64,000 nt of DNA from CAZMNY01 sp964567745 (GTDB lineage Bacteria > Planctomycetota > Planctomycetia > Pirellulales > Pirellulaceae), in NCBI GenBank assembly GCA_964567745.1, contig CAZMNY010000020.1:62001-126000 (forward strand), in the 5' to 3' direction. The translations under genes and the position numbers were made by a program. Under the pieces are notes generated by a model. That model saw only the letters and a program-made list of their open reading frames with translations. It did not search any database and was not told the origin of the DNA. Positions 18,246 through 26,696 of the stretch are shown one piece after another; within the stretch, counting starts at the first letter, position 1; every line of letters starts with the position of its first letter.

Positions 18246-19706
18246 TCACTTTTTTGCTACCGGCGTTGTTGCAGCGGCTGCAACTTTGGGTTTCTGCAGT
18301 TCGACGGGCGGAAACTGTTTGATCACTTTGGCCGTCTTGATGTCAATCAAGCGAACCATGCCGTCGAATCCGCCGACAGCCGCTTGTTTGTTGTTGGGAT
18401 GAAGTGCGACCGCAAACACACCGCCTTGAACTTCGAGTTTCATGACACTTGCGGCGTCGGCAACTTTGCAAATCTGAACCTCACCTTTGCCGTTGTAACT
18501 GCTGCCGGCGATCAAGCTGGCGCCGTCCGGACTGAAAGCGACGTCGAACACGCGACCTTGGAGTTTCGGGAAGGCTCGAATCAGATTGAAGTCATCGCCG
18601 ATCTTTCTCGCTTTCTCGCGATACATGCGATACATCTTCGGCTGGCCGTCGGCGCCGCCGGTCACGATTTGATCTTGTTTGGGATGCCGGTCGACTGCGT
18701 TGAGTCCGCCTTTAAGCGCGCCAGGAGTAATGCTCGTAATGTTGTCGACGAAACGCTGAGTTGGAACGTTGATCAGTTTGGCCGAGCGGTCGCGGCCGAC
18801 AGTCACGAGGTGATCCGACTTGACGGAGAATACGGTGTCGAGAACCCAATCGCTGTGGGCGCCGCTGAACAGAACCTGCTTCCCCGTCTCGGCATCGATG
18901 GCTCGAATCGTGTTGTCCGGGCAGCCAAAGCCAACCAGTTTACCGTCGTGCGACCAGCTGGCACCGTAGAGCGTGTCGTGGCCGACCGTAAGACTTCGCA
19001 ACAGTTCATTGCGCTCCAAGTCCCAAATCTGCAGTTCTCCCATGCGACCGGGGTTGCCGCCGGTTACGGCCAATCGCTTTCCATCGGCGGAGAACGCGAT
19101 CGACTGAATTCGCTCGGACAAGCCGATCAGCCTGGCAGCGATTCCGCTTCCGTCGGCATGGTGAAGCACAACTTCGTGGTAACCCGAGACGGCCAATAGC
19201 TTGCCGTCGGGCGAATAGGCGAGCGATGTGATCACGGGCGCCGCCGCGTAGGAAGGCGGGTTATCGGCATCGAATTGAGATTTGGCCGCCATCGGCGAGT
19301 CGTCCGCTGCGCCTTCGAGGATCCACTGCTCGATCAGTTTTCGATCGGTCTCGTGCAGTGGTTTCGCGTCCTTGGGCATGTCGGCTGTTCCGGACTCGGG
19401 AGTGATCAAGGCGAGCAAGCCACTCTTGTCCGGCGACTTGGGAACGATGGCCGCGTCGCCAGTCTCACCACCCTTCAGCAGGTGATCAAAATCGGTCATC
19501 ACGTATTCGCCGCCCTGTTTAGCTGGCTGATGGCAGCCGTGACAATGCTCTTGAAAGATGGGTCGTATCTGACGGTAGTAGCTAACCGCTTGATTCGACG
19601 CGGGTTCGGCTTCGTCGTCCGCCGCCTCAATACGACTCATGGGGATCAGCAGAAGCGGAAGTGCGAAGAGAACCAGAGCGGGTTGAATGCGATGGATGGT
19701 CGACAA
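18246..19706 (-). CDS. Secreted cytochrome c-like / WD40 repeat protein
   Basis: A 486-aa protein with a signal peptide (residues 1-28, ending RIEAAD). A planctomycete cytochrome c-like (PSCyt1) domain follows, with the heme-binding CHGCH at residues 55-59 (RPIFQEHCHGCHQPAKQGG) and a later candidate axial Met region. From about 155 the rest is a beta-propeller of WD40 repeats: SLAYSPDGKLLAVSGYHEVV, IAFSADGKRLAVTGGNPG, DVAFSPDGASLIAGSSYNG. It is the upstream partner of the DUF1549/DUF1553 gene. Such cytochrome/WD40 and DUF1549/1553 pairs are common in planctomycetes. A role in extracytoplasmic electron transfer or polymer handling is speculative. Confidence 0.88.
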   Translation of the reverse strand: MSTIHRIQPALVLFALPLLLIPMSRIEAADDEAEPASNQAVSYYRQIRPIFQEHCHGCHQPAKQGGEYVMTDFDHLLKGGETGDAAIVPKSPDKSGLLALITPESGTADMPKDAKPLHETDRKLIEQWILEGAADDSPMAAKSQFDADNPPSYAAAPVITSLAYSPDGKLLAVSGYHEVVLHHADGSGIAARLIGLSERIQSIAFSADGKRLAVTGGNPGRMGELQIWDLERNELLRSLTVGHDTLYGASWSHDGKLVGFGCPDNTIRAIDAETGKQVLFSGAHSDWVLDTVFSVKSDHLVTVGRDRSAKLINVPTQRFVDNITSITPGALKGGLNAVDRHPKQDQIVTGGADGQPKMYRMYREKARKIGDDFNLIRAFPKLQGRVFDVAFSPDGASLIAGSSYNGKGEVQICKVADAASVMKLEVQGGVFAVALHPNNKQAAVGGFDGMVRLIDIKTAKVIKQFPPVELQKPKVAAAATTPVAKK

Positions 19707-20657
19707 GACAGAATTCCTTGGCGCCGGCGGTCAAAAGGAGGATGCCCGGCGGAGTCGAGTGCGACGGAAGTCCCTATGGCGAGACAACTTGGCCGAGTGG
19801 GCGGACGTATCGTGTCCCTTGTTTTACAAGTCTTACATTCTATCCTTGCCGCTACGACGCCGCAAACGTCGCGAGACGCAAACGGTTTGACTCACCCAAG
19901 TCATACTGACAGTTTCTCTATCCGCGCCAGCCCAAACGAAACTGGCCCTATTCCCTCGTTTTTGCGGGCCGCCGCGCCAAGTCGAGAAAAGTTGGTTCTC
20001 GATGCGGGGCTTTGGTGCTACGCTGTAGGGTGTGCGACTACCCCAATTGGCGGGTTCGCGCGTCCACTCGCTGAGTGATCCTCGCTGGGCGGCCAGAGTT
20101 TGTCTGTGGGTGCAAAGTCAGTGGTGCAGAACACTCTTGACAACAAAAACGCAAGCAAGGCGTTTCGCTCGCTCCTTGAGCGACCTGCCCGCCACGCATT
20201 GCTTGGGTAATAGCCCCCGCCAGTGTTTTCCGCGAGCCCCAGATATGTGGGAAAACAGGGTGCCTCCTACTTAATGAATTCCGATTACTCGCTCGAAACG
20301 GCTTGAAAAATCGGGAATTTCTCAAGAATGCCGAGAACAGTGGTTTTTCCAGCGTTTTCAGGACATCGCGGCCCGACACGACATTTGGTTTTCTAGTGGC
20401 CGCCGGGGCCTGCGCAATTTCCGTTGCCCAAAACTAGTGCCGCGTCAACTCGAAAAATGGGGGTTGGCTTCGGCGTAACTTGAGTTGGCGGCGTACGATA
20501 CAAACACTGGGATCCTAATTCTTAGTGTTGACGCTGCACTAGCCAAGTTGGTATTTAGCGAACCTTGGATTCTCGAGACGTTGTTTCGATGCCCGTTAAC
20601 AGGTTGCCAATCAAGCGCACAATCGGCATCGGCCCCGAAAGAAAGCCCCATCGCGCA
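19707..20657. other. Long intergenic region (about 950 bp) with a MITE and no supported gene
   Basis: This region lies between divergent genes and should hold both promoters. It contains a complete 109-bp MITE-like element (20434-20542) and an 8-bp inverted repeat (tgttttcc/ggaaaaca, 20224-20257). A 113-codon minus-strand frame at 20038-20379 has a few Cys residues but no recognisable domain or ribosome-binding site. I see nothing else I can support. Confidence 0.5.
20434..20542 (+). mobile_element. MITE-like element, family A, copy 1
   Basis: A 109-bp element bounded by ctagtgccgcgtcaac and the inverted ctagtgcagcgtcaac (15 of 16 matching). An inverted copy of the whole element lies at 26297-26405 with only a few differences. 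There is no coding capacity. The length and terminal inverted repeats fit a non-autonomous MITE. CTAG/TA-containing ends suggest mobilisation by an IS630/Tc1-type transposase, but none is present in this window. Confidence 0.8.
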
Positions 20658-21497
20658 ATGGCCGTTCGTTGCCGCAAAACATGTCTGTTGGCCGTCATGG
20701 CGATCGCTGTCTCCGGCTGCGCAACGACACCCCAAAACGGGCTCGACGAGGTGCTGACGGCATCAAACAATCGCGACTGGACGCCCAATCATGCGCTGCT
20801 TCCCAGAGCCGAGTTTCACGGCAATCAGGTCACGCTTCGCAACATTCGCAACTCGAGATACCTCACCGGCTCCGACTACGTCGCGCAGCACTACGACGAT
20901 CAATTCAACGTCGACGAACTCAATTCAGTCGACTTCATCATGACGCCCTTCAAAGAGGCGCCGGCGCTCGCGCATACCATGCTCAGTTTTGGTTTTCGCG
21001 ACGGCCGACACGTCCTGGTTTCCGCGGAAGCCAGGCTCGAGACAGGTGAGGAGTACCACCCGATCAACGGCGCGATGAGGCAGTACGAGTTGATGTATAT
21101 TTTGGGTGATGAGCGGGACTTGTTGCCGCTGCGCACCAAGCATCGTGATGTCGATGTCTACGTTTACCGCAGCACCGCCGGACCGCCTCGAGTTCGCTCG
21201 TTGTTTCGCAGCGTGATGAAGCGAGTGAACGAACTCGAGCAGCGACCGGAATTCTACGATACGATCGCGAACAACTGCACGTCGAATATTGTCTGGCACA
21301 TCAACCAGATCCAACCCGGCCGCATTCCGCTGGACTTGCGAGCTCTCCTGCCCGGTTACTCGGACGAGTTGGCTTACGAGCTTGGCATGATTGAACGCCA
21401 CGGTGATTTCGAGAACACGCGACGAATGGCGCGGATCACCGATCTATCCAACGCCCACATCGGCGACCCCGCGTTCTCCGCGAAGATTCGACGCTGA
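20658..21497 (+). CDS. DUF4105-like lipoprotein
   Basis: A 279-aa protein from the ATG at 20658 (MAVRCRKTCLLAVMAIAVSG), chosen because it begins a lipoprotein signal with a VSGC lipobox. The frame is open to 20565, and ATG 20589 is an alternative. The mature domain carries DUF4105-type features: DFIMTPFKEAPALAHTMLSF near the start, then ELMYILGDERDLLPLR, and the conserved asparagine-cysteine segment DTIANNCTSNIVWHINQI, which resembles the core of a papain-fold hydrolase. Other DUF4105 members are envelope-anchored, and their activity is not established. It stands alone between a MITE and the convergent trk operon. Confidence 0.78.
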   Translation: MAVRCRKTCLLAVMAIAVSGCATTPQNGLDEVLTASNNRDWTPNHALLPRAEFHGNQVTLRNIRNSRYLTGSDYVAQHYDDQFNVDELNSVDFIMTPFKEAPALAHTMLSFGFRDGRHVLVSAEARLETGEEYHPINGAMRQYELMYILGDERDLLPLRTKHRDVDVYVYRSTAGPPRVRSLFRSVMKRVNELEQRPEFYDTIANNCTSNIVWHINQIQPGRIPLDLRALLPGYSDELAYELGMIERHGDFENTRRMARITDLSNAHIGDPAFSAKIRR

Positions 21498-21778
21498 GCT
21501 CAGCCTGAGGCGATCGCCCACTTTCAAATGCCGGCGCTTTGTGCACGTGAACCTTGACGGGCAACGCTGTGACGCAAATTGGGCGAGTCATTGACGGTCG
21601 ACGAATCGCTTGCGCATGCCCCCTCTCCCCGCCCCTCACGCGTCGCTGGGAAAGGCGGCTCGTTTCTTGTTTCGGCCTTTACAATTGGGGCCGATATAAC
21701 GCGCATCGTTACGCTGAAACGGAGAATAGCTGCGGGCAAAAATGCTTTACAGCGTTGCCCATTCGTGCGACGTATCCG

Positions 21779-23341
21779 CTACCGGTTGCGCCAGAAGCCG
21801 GGGATCAAGAGGACGAGCACGGAGTAGATCTCGAGCCGTCCGATCATCATCAGCCAGACGAACAACAGCTTTGAGTACCAGCTGAAGGCGGCGTAGTTCT
21901 CTGTCGGCCCGACGACTCCGAATCCGGGTCCGATGTTGTTCAGCGTCGCGGCGACTGCACTCGCTGAATCGATCAGCTTGTTCGAAGGGTCTTCGCCCCA
22001 AACGGAATCGGGCTCCAAGGCGGCGACGAACAACCAGCCTCCGATGAATAGCCCGAGGATGATGCCGAAGTAGACCAAGATGGCCTGCCTGAGTTTTGGA
22101 TCGTCGAGCGTCTTGCCGGCAAGTCTTAGCGATCGAACGAGCGATGGTCGATAAGCCTGTTCAATTTCCACTCGAAGAATCTTGAACATCAAGATGTGGC
22201 GAATCACTTTCATGCCGCCGCCGGTGCTCCCCGCGCAACCACCGATAAACATTAGCACCAGCAACAGAATTCGGCTCGAATCGGTCCACTGATCAAAGTC
22301 GTGAGTTCCGAATCCGGTTGTCGTAATGATCGAGACCACTTGGAACAGGCTGTAGCGAACGGCATTGGCCGCCGTCTTGCCGTTTGTCTCGCCGCTGAAA
22401 TCTCCGTGAGGCACGCCGAAGATAATGATCGCGACGGTGGCGACAAGGATGATCCCCACGTAAACCCGGAACTCGGTATCGTCCGTCAGAATTCGCGGGC
22501 CGCGCAAGAGTGAGAAGGCGAGCAGAGTGAAGTTGGCGCCGGCGAGCACCATGAAGACGACGATTACATAGTCGATCGTCGCCGAATCAAAATGTTTGAC
22601 GCTCGCGTTGTAAGTGCTGAACCCGCCGGTGGCCATCGTTCCGAAGGAATGGCAGAGCGCGTCGAACAAGGTCAGGCCGGTGAACATGAGAATCAACGCC
22701 ATGACAATGTTCAGCGCGATGTAGATACCCGCGAACAGCCAGGCCGACTGCTGCATTCGAGTGTGGGCGCCGTCTTTCGTTGGTCCTGTAATCTCGGCGC
22801 GCATGAGCGCTTTGCCCGACGACCCCATGCCAAGAATTGCGACGAACAGGACGACGATGCCAAGGCCGCCGAGAAAGTGGGTGCTGCTGCGCCAAAACAG
22901 AATGCAGTGCGGCACGCCCGTTGACTCGAGATCCGTAATCACGGTGGCACCCGTTGTGCTGAAGCCCGATTGAGATTCGAACAGAGCGTCGACGACTGTC
23001 ATCGCTTTGCCCGGCGCACGTTCGCAGTCGCTCAGCAAAAACGGCAAGGCGCCGAGCACGGTGGCCATGATCCAGCTGAATCCGACGACCGCCATCGCCT
23101 CTTTGCGATACAAGGTGCCTTGGGCTTTGCCGCCAATCCTGATGAGGATGCCGCCAACAGTCAGGCTTGCCGCCGTGCTGAGGATCAGCGCGACAAATCC
23201 TTGCATTTCAAAATGGGCCGGGAGGTTCAGATCGGGTCGCCGTCCGAGTGAGGGGTGAGCCCAGGGGAGGCTGAACACCATCGCGACGCCAATCAGAATG
23301 GCGATAATGCCGAGCAGTCGTAGGACCAGGCGATAGTTCAT
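21779..23341 (-). CDS. trkH: Trk potassium uptake membrane subunit TrkH
   Basis: A 520-aa K+ channel-like transporter subunit with four M1-P-M2 repeats. The pore-loop filter glycines are visible in SGFSTTGATVI, SFGTMATGGFSTYN, ITTTGFGTHDF and ATLNNIGPGFG. The chain starts MNYRLVLRLLGIIAILIGVA and is highly hydrophobic throughout. It follows the trkA-like gene by 21 bp on the same strand, so the two make a complete Trk/Ktr-type uptake pair in which the cytoplasmic TrkA gates TrkH. Confidence 0.95.
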   Translation of the reverse strand: MNYRLVLRLLGIIAILIGVAMVFSLPWAHPSLGRRPDLNLPAHFEMQGFVALILSTAASLTVGGILIRIGGKAQGTLYRKEAMAVVGFSWIMATVLGALPFLLSDCERAPGKAMTVVDALFESQSGFSTTGATVITDLESTGVPHCILFWRSSTHFLGGLGIVVLFVAILGMGSSGKALMRAEITGPTKDGAHTRMQQSAWLFAGIYIALNIVMALILMFTGLTLFDALCHSFGTMATGGFSTYNASVKHFDSATIDYVIVVFMVLAGANFTLLAFSLLRGPRILTDDTEFRVYVGIILVATVAIIIFGVPHGDFSGETNGKTAANAVRYSLFQVVSIITTTGFGTHDFDQWTDSSRILLLVLMFIGGCAGSTGGGMKVIRHILMFKILRVEIEQAYRPSLVRSLRLAGKTLDDPKLRQAILVYFGIILGLFIGGWLFVAALEPDSVWGEDPSNKLIDSASAVAATLNNIGPGFGVVGPTENYAAFSWYSKLLFVWLMMIGRLEIYSVLVLLIPGFWRNR

Positions 23342-23362
23342 GATCAGTTATGCCTGTGGGGT

Positions 23363-24703
23363 CTACCCTTGTGCGGCGAAGAGAAGCAGAGCCTCCTCGA
23401 CGTCGCTGTTGTCCATGAGCGTCAGCACCAAATCGCCCGGCATCAGTTTCTCGTCGGCGCCGGGAACATGCGGAAAATCTTCTCGCAACACGGCGGCAAT
23501 CAGACAGGAATTCGGTAGCGGCAGTCTTGCCAAGACATGTTCCGTGGCCGCCGCACCGGGAAGCACTTCGATTTCGAAAACGCCGATGTTCCCGCCTCGA
23601 AGCGCCGTGCGAGAGACAACGCATCCGGTGTTGAGCAAGCCGAGAACCTGCCGCGCCATCACGTCGCGCTCGCTGACCGCCAAATCGATGCCAAGCCTTC
23701 CGACGACATTGGCGTAGTCGGGGCGTCCGACGATGGCCATGATCTGCTTGGCGCCGATTTCTCTGGCTTCGACGCCGGACATGATGTTGTTTTCATCGTC
23801 GCCCGTGCAAGCCACAAACGTATCCGCCGCTCCCACTCGCTCCTCTTCCAATACCGATTTGCGAGTGGCGTCGGCGTGGACGACGGTTGTGGTGCGCAAG
23901 TTCGACGCCAGAAATTCGCACCGCTCGGGCGATTGATCCATGATCAGCACGTCGTAGCGATCTTGCTCTAGCGCTTGCGCGAGGTGATAACCCGTCTCGC
24001 CTCCGCCGGCGATCACAACTCGCATCTGCGATTCGACGCCATGTTGGAAGAGACTCATGACTTGCTTCAAGTCGTCGTGTCGTCCAATTAACGTGAGTCG
24101 GTCGCCGATCTCGATCAAGTCTTCGGCTCTCGCGATCCACATCTTGCCGCCACGGAGGATCGTTCCAATGCGCACGCCAGTCGGCACGTTCAACTCTTTG
24201 ACAGGCGTCTTGTCGACTCCTTTTTGACTCACCGTCGCTTCTTGCACTTCGAGCGCGCCGCGACCAAAGTTTTCGAGCACCGTCGAGCCTGGGTTGCGAA
24301 TGTGTCGAGCGATTTCGATGGCCGAAAGATGTTCCAGGCTGAGCAGGCGATCGATCGCGAAATGCCGCTGATAGTCAAACGTGCTCAAGTCGCGAAAGAC
24401 GGGCGAGAAAACTCGGGCAACGGTGCGTCTCGCTCCCATCGCTTTGCCCATGCTGGCGGCGACCAAGTTGACTTCGTCGTCGCCCGTTAACGCGAGGCAC
24501 AGATCGGCGCCCGGCACTCCCGCTTGAAAGAGAACGCTCGATTGCGACGCCGAACCGACGATGGCGCGAACGTCGAGCTCTTCGTTAATTCGCCTGATGT
24601 GGGCGGCGTCGTTATCGACGACGGTTACGCTGTGTCGGTGTTGGCAGAGCAAGTCGGCAACCCATGTGCCGACCGTTCCCGCTCCGAGCGTCACGATCCT
24701 CAT
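23363..24703 (-). CDS. trkA: Trk potassium uptake regulatory NAD-binding subunit TrkA
   Basis: A 446-aa cytoplasmic RCK protein. The ATG at 24703 gives the canonical start MRIVTLGAGTVGTWVADLL with the GxGxxG nucleotide-binding loop and overlaps the stop codon of the upstream ferredoxin gene (ATGA). The frame stays open 17 codons further. Two RCK_N/RCK_C modules are visible: the first Rossmann domain at 1-130, then the second beginning about residue 225 (MRVVIAGGGETGYHLAQAL), each followed by a TrkA_C-type domain (for example PTGVRIGTILRGGKMWIARA). The double-module architecture is that of E. coli TrkA. It binds NAD(H) and/or ATP and controls TrkH. Confidence 0.94.
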   Translation of the reverse strand: MRIVTLGAGTVGTWVADLLCQHRHSVTVVDNDAAHIRRINEELDVRAIVGSASQSSVLFQAGVPGADLCLALTGDDEVNLVAASMGKAMGARRTVARVFSPVFRDLSTFDYQRHFAIDRLLSLEHLSAIEIARHIRNPGSTVLENFGRGALEVQEATVSQKGVDKTPVKELNVPTGVRIGTILRGGKMWIARAEDLIEIGDRLTLIGRHDDLKQVMSLFQHGVESQMRVVIAGGGETGYHLAQALEQDRYDVLIMDQSPERCEFLASNLRTTTVVHADATRKSVLEEERVGAADTFVACTGDDENNIMSGVEAREIGAKQIMAIVGRPDYANVVGRLGIDLAVSERDVMARQVLGLLNTGCVVSRTALRGGNIGVFEIEVLPGAAATEHVLARLPLPNSCLIAAVLREDFPHVPGADEKLMPGDLVLTLMDNSDVEEALLLFAAQG

Positions 24704-25068
24704 GCCGTTGGCTCTCCGTCCTGTCGCGGTCCGCGACCCTTTGTGTTCAGCCATTCGTCGGCGATCAGAAGATCTTCGACAACTTCTCCGCGCTGAATTG
24801 TTGTGTCGAGGATTCTCGCGACATCATCGACTTGGACTTTGCCGTACCAGATCGCTTGCGGGTAGACGACGACAACGGGGCCCAATTCGCATTGGTCCAA
24901 GCATCCGCATTTGTTCGCACGAACCGACGCGGTCAGATTGCGATTACGTACCTCGGCTTTGAACGCGTGACGCAGTTGTTCTGAGCCGTCGCTATCGCAA
25001 CAACCTCTAGGGTGCTCTTCGGAGCGGCAATTGCAACAGACAAAAATGTGATGGGTCAAAGCTGGCAT
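24700..25068 (-). CDS. Thioredoxin-like [2Fe-2S] ferredoxin
   Basis: A 122-aa protein from the ATG at 25068 (MPALTHHIFVCCNCRSEEHP); the frame extends upstream without protein-like sequence. The cysteine pattern matches thioredoxin-fold [2Fe-2S] ferredoxins: VCCN followed by GCCD near the N-terminus, then NKCGCLDQCELGPVVVVYP, where the second and fourth ligand positions lie. The tail GKVQVDDVARIL with IQRGEVVEDLLI is typical of the family. Its stop overlaps the trkA start by 4 nt, so translation is probably coupled. A link between redox state and potassium uptake is inference only. Confidence 0.88.
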   Translation of the reverse strand: MPALTHHIFVCCNCRSEEHPRGCCDSDGSEQLRHAFKAEVRNRNLTASVRANKCGCLDQCELGPVVVVYPQAIWYGKVQVDDVARILDTTIQRGEVVEDLLIADEWLNTKGRGPRQDGEPTA

Positions 25069-25481
25069 CAAAGCCCTAGCATTGAAAAATTGCGACGGCG
25101 TAAGGCGGCCGGATCGCGCGTTTGGAAAGTTTGAATGCGTTTCGCCTGAAAGCGAATTTGGAGCCTCGTTTGAGGGCCAATGTTCAAAAATCAAGGCAGG
25201 TATTCTATGGCGTTTGAGGCTTCGCTCCAAGCGTACCTCGCACTGGGCACCGCCGTGACGCGTTGCGTGCGTTCGTTTTGATTGAAATGCCCATTTGGGC
25301 GGTCAATTCGCGCCACTCCATCAAACTCTGCCAATCACATCAGACAGACCAATGGCTCGCTTGACAAATCTCGCGGCCCCTTGTCCTTTACGCGGAACAA
25401 GCTCCAATGAACGGACGTATTGAAAGGGGAGCGTGACGACCTCCGACTCCAAGTTTTCCGAGAATCGCGAGCCAGGGAACC
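25069..25481. other. Intergenic region between divergent genes; nothing recognised
   Basis: This 413-bp gap lies between the minus-strand ferredoxin operon and a plus-strand hypothetical gene. Promoters in both directions are expected. I found no repeat, RNA gene or convincing promoter motif. Confidence 0.4.
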
Positions 25482-26144
25482 ATGTCGTTCGAGTGGGAAT
25501 ATCCGATAGCTGTGCTGGCCCATGGGGGCGGCTACGCGTCGCTCGTCGACGATACGGTCGAGCCAGCTCGTCATAGCCTCGTCGTACTTTCGGAACTCGA
25601 CCGAATTGCCGACGTTATGGAGACCTTGGCCATTTTGGGCGCCCCCAAGTTGATCAAGAACTCGCGCGAATTTCGTTGGCTCTTGGAAAGCTTAAAAGCG
25701 CCGGTCGACCATGTCGCATTCGATATTAATCCGGTGGGCGCCGAGGCAAATCCGGCATTTGTTCTTTCCGTTGGGGAGCTGTTGGCCGACCATTTGCCAA
25801 GCGACTATTCGCCCTGGAACTACCCCGTCTTTCTGCTTGAGATTGAAGACGGGTTCGTCAGCATTACGGGGCAACGTGAAAGCTCGGACGACTTGCACGC
25901 GATCACCGTGTTTCGAAGCGAAGAAAAGGCGAATGCCTATAACGCCGCAATTGGAGGGGGCGGCTCGCTCTGCGAGATAAAGAATCTGGCCGCAGCCGTC
26001 AGCTTTTTCAAAGCCATGAAGGAAACGATCGATGCGGTGGCGCTTGATCCGATCATCGAAGACGGAACCTGCCAAACCCCGCACTGCTTCTCACTCGACA
26101 CCTTGCTGACAAAATATCTGGTTGAAGAACAGCCCGATTCTTAG
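25482..26144 (+). CDS. Hypothetical protein with two internal SseB-like repeats
   Basis: A 220-aa soluble protein, MSFEWEYPIAVLAHGGGYAS. The two halves resemble each other. In the first, VVLSELDRIADVMETLAI is followed by LIKNSREFRWLLESLKAPVD and HVAFDINP. In the second, ITVFRSEEKANAYNAAI is followed by CEIKNLAAAVSFFKAMKETI and DAVALDPI. The pattern of a charged helix, a short strand, a helix, then [VL]A-[LF]-D-x-[NP]-P recalls the SseB domain, but similarity is weak and this is my reading only. No signal peptide or membrane segment is present. A MITE pair lies just downstream. Confidence 0.6.
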   Translation: MSFEWEYPIAVLAHGGGYASLVDDTVEPARHSLVVLSELDRIADVMETLAILGAPKLIKNSREFRWLLESLKAPVDHVAFDINPVGAEANPAFVLSVGELLADHLPSDYSPWNYPVFLLEIEDGFVSITGQRESSDDLHAITVFRSEEKANAYNAAIGGGGSLCEIKNLAAAVSFFKAMKETIDAVALDPIIEDGTCQTPHCFSLDTLLTKYLVEEQPDS

Positions 26145-26192
26145 TCAATGTTGTGGGTCGTCCTAGATTGTCACGTGCTCGTGAGCGAGCAC

Positions 26193-26300
26193 CTAGTGCT
26201 GTGTTACAGCTTGGAATTGGGATCGACAATTCGTTTGGTCAACGCCCGCCACGGCGAATCGGGTGCGGCACCCTAAGACTAAGTCCTAACGCAGCGCTAG
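26193..26300 (+). mobile_element. MITE-like element, family B, copy 1
   Basis: A 108-bp element with ends ctagtgctgtgttac and the inverted repeat of gcgttaggact/cgcagcgctag, non-coding. It is nearly identical to copies at 27441-27548 and 63476-63583 but slightly more diverged at its right end (ctaagactaagtcctaacgc in place of ctaaaactaaggcgtaacgc). Its final CTAG is shared with the adjoining family A element, so one of the two inserted at the other's end. Confidence 0.82.
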
Positions 26301-26405
26301 TGCAGCGTCAACACTAAGAATTAGGATCCCAGTGTTTGTATCGTACGCCGCCAAGTCAAGTTACGCCGAAGCCAACCCCCATTTTTGGAGTTGACGCGGC
26401 ACTAG
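26297..26405 (-). mobile_element. MITE-like element, family A, copy 2 (inverted)
   Basis: A reverse-complement copy of the 20434-20542 element, 109 bp, with the same 16-bp terminal inverted repeats. It abuts the family B element, sharing CTAG at 26297-26300. Differences from copy 1 are few single bases (for example tttttggag in place of the complement of ctcgaaaaa), which indicates recent spread. Confidence 0.82.
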
Positions 26406-26696
26406 GGTGTTACTCGGTGAATAAGATTAACGGCTAACACCATTGCCGCTCGTCCCTTTCTCGTGTCCATGACGTGTTGTCGCTGGGGTTGGCTAAGTGG
26501 ATCAGCGTTGCGCGGTCCACTTTGCCAGCTGCTCCCAACTCAGCTGATCGCGACCGACTCGGTCGCCGCAAAAAAAAACGCGATTCGACTGACGAAAAAC
26601 GAGACGACAACGGCTGACAAAAGGGCTAAACTGAATGGAGCTGGCCCGCGTTTCGATTCACATGTCTGTCGCCGATCAAAGCCAAAGAGGCCTGCG

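Noticed and set aside
18069..19199. A 376-codon plus-strand open frame antisense to the WD40/cytochrome genes
   Set aside because: It overlaps two supported minus-strand genes and has no recognisable domain or ribosome-binding site.
20038..20379. A 113-codon minus-strand frame with several cysteines
   Set aside because: No ribosome-binding site, domain or neighbour supports it, and it lies in a promoter-like gap.
26463..26696. N-terminal extension of the membrane protein from an upstream GTG
   Set aside because: The first about 78 codons lack protein-like composition and a ribosome-binding site; an AGAGG sequence precedes the TTG at 26697.
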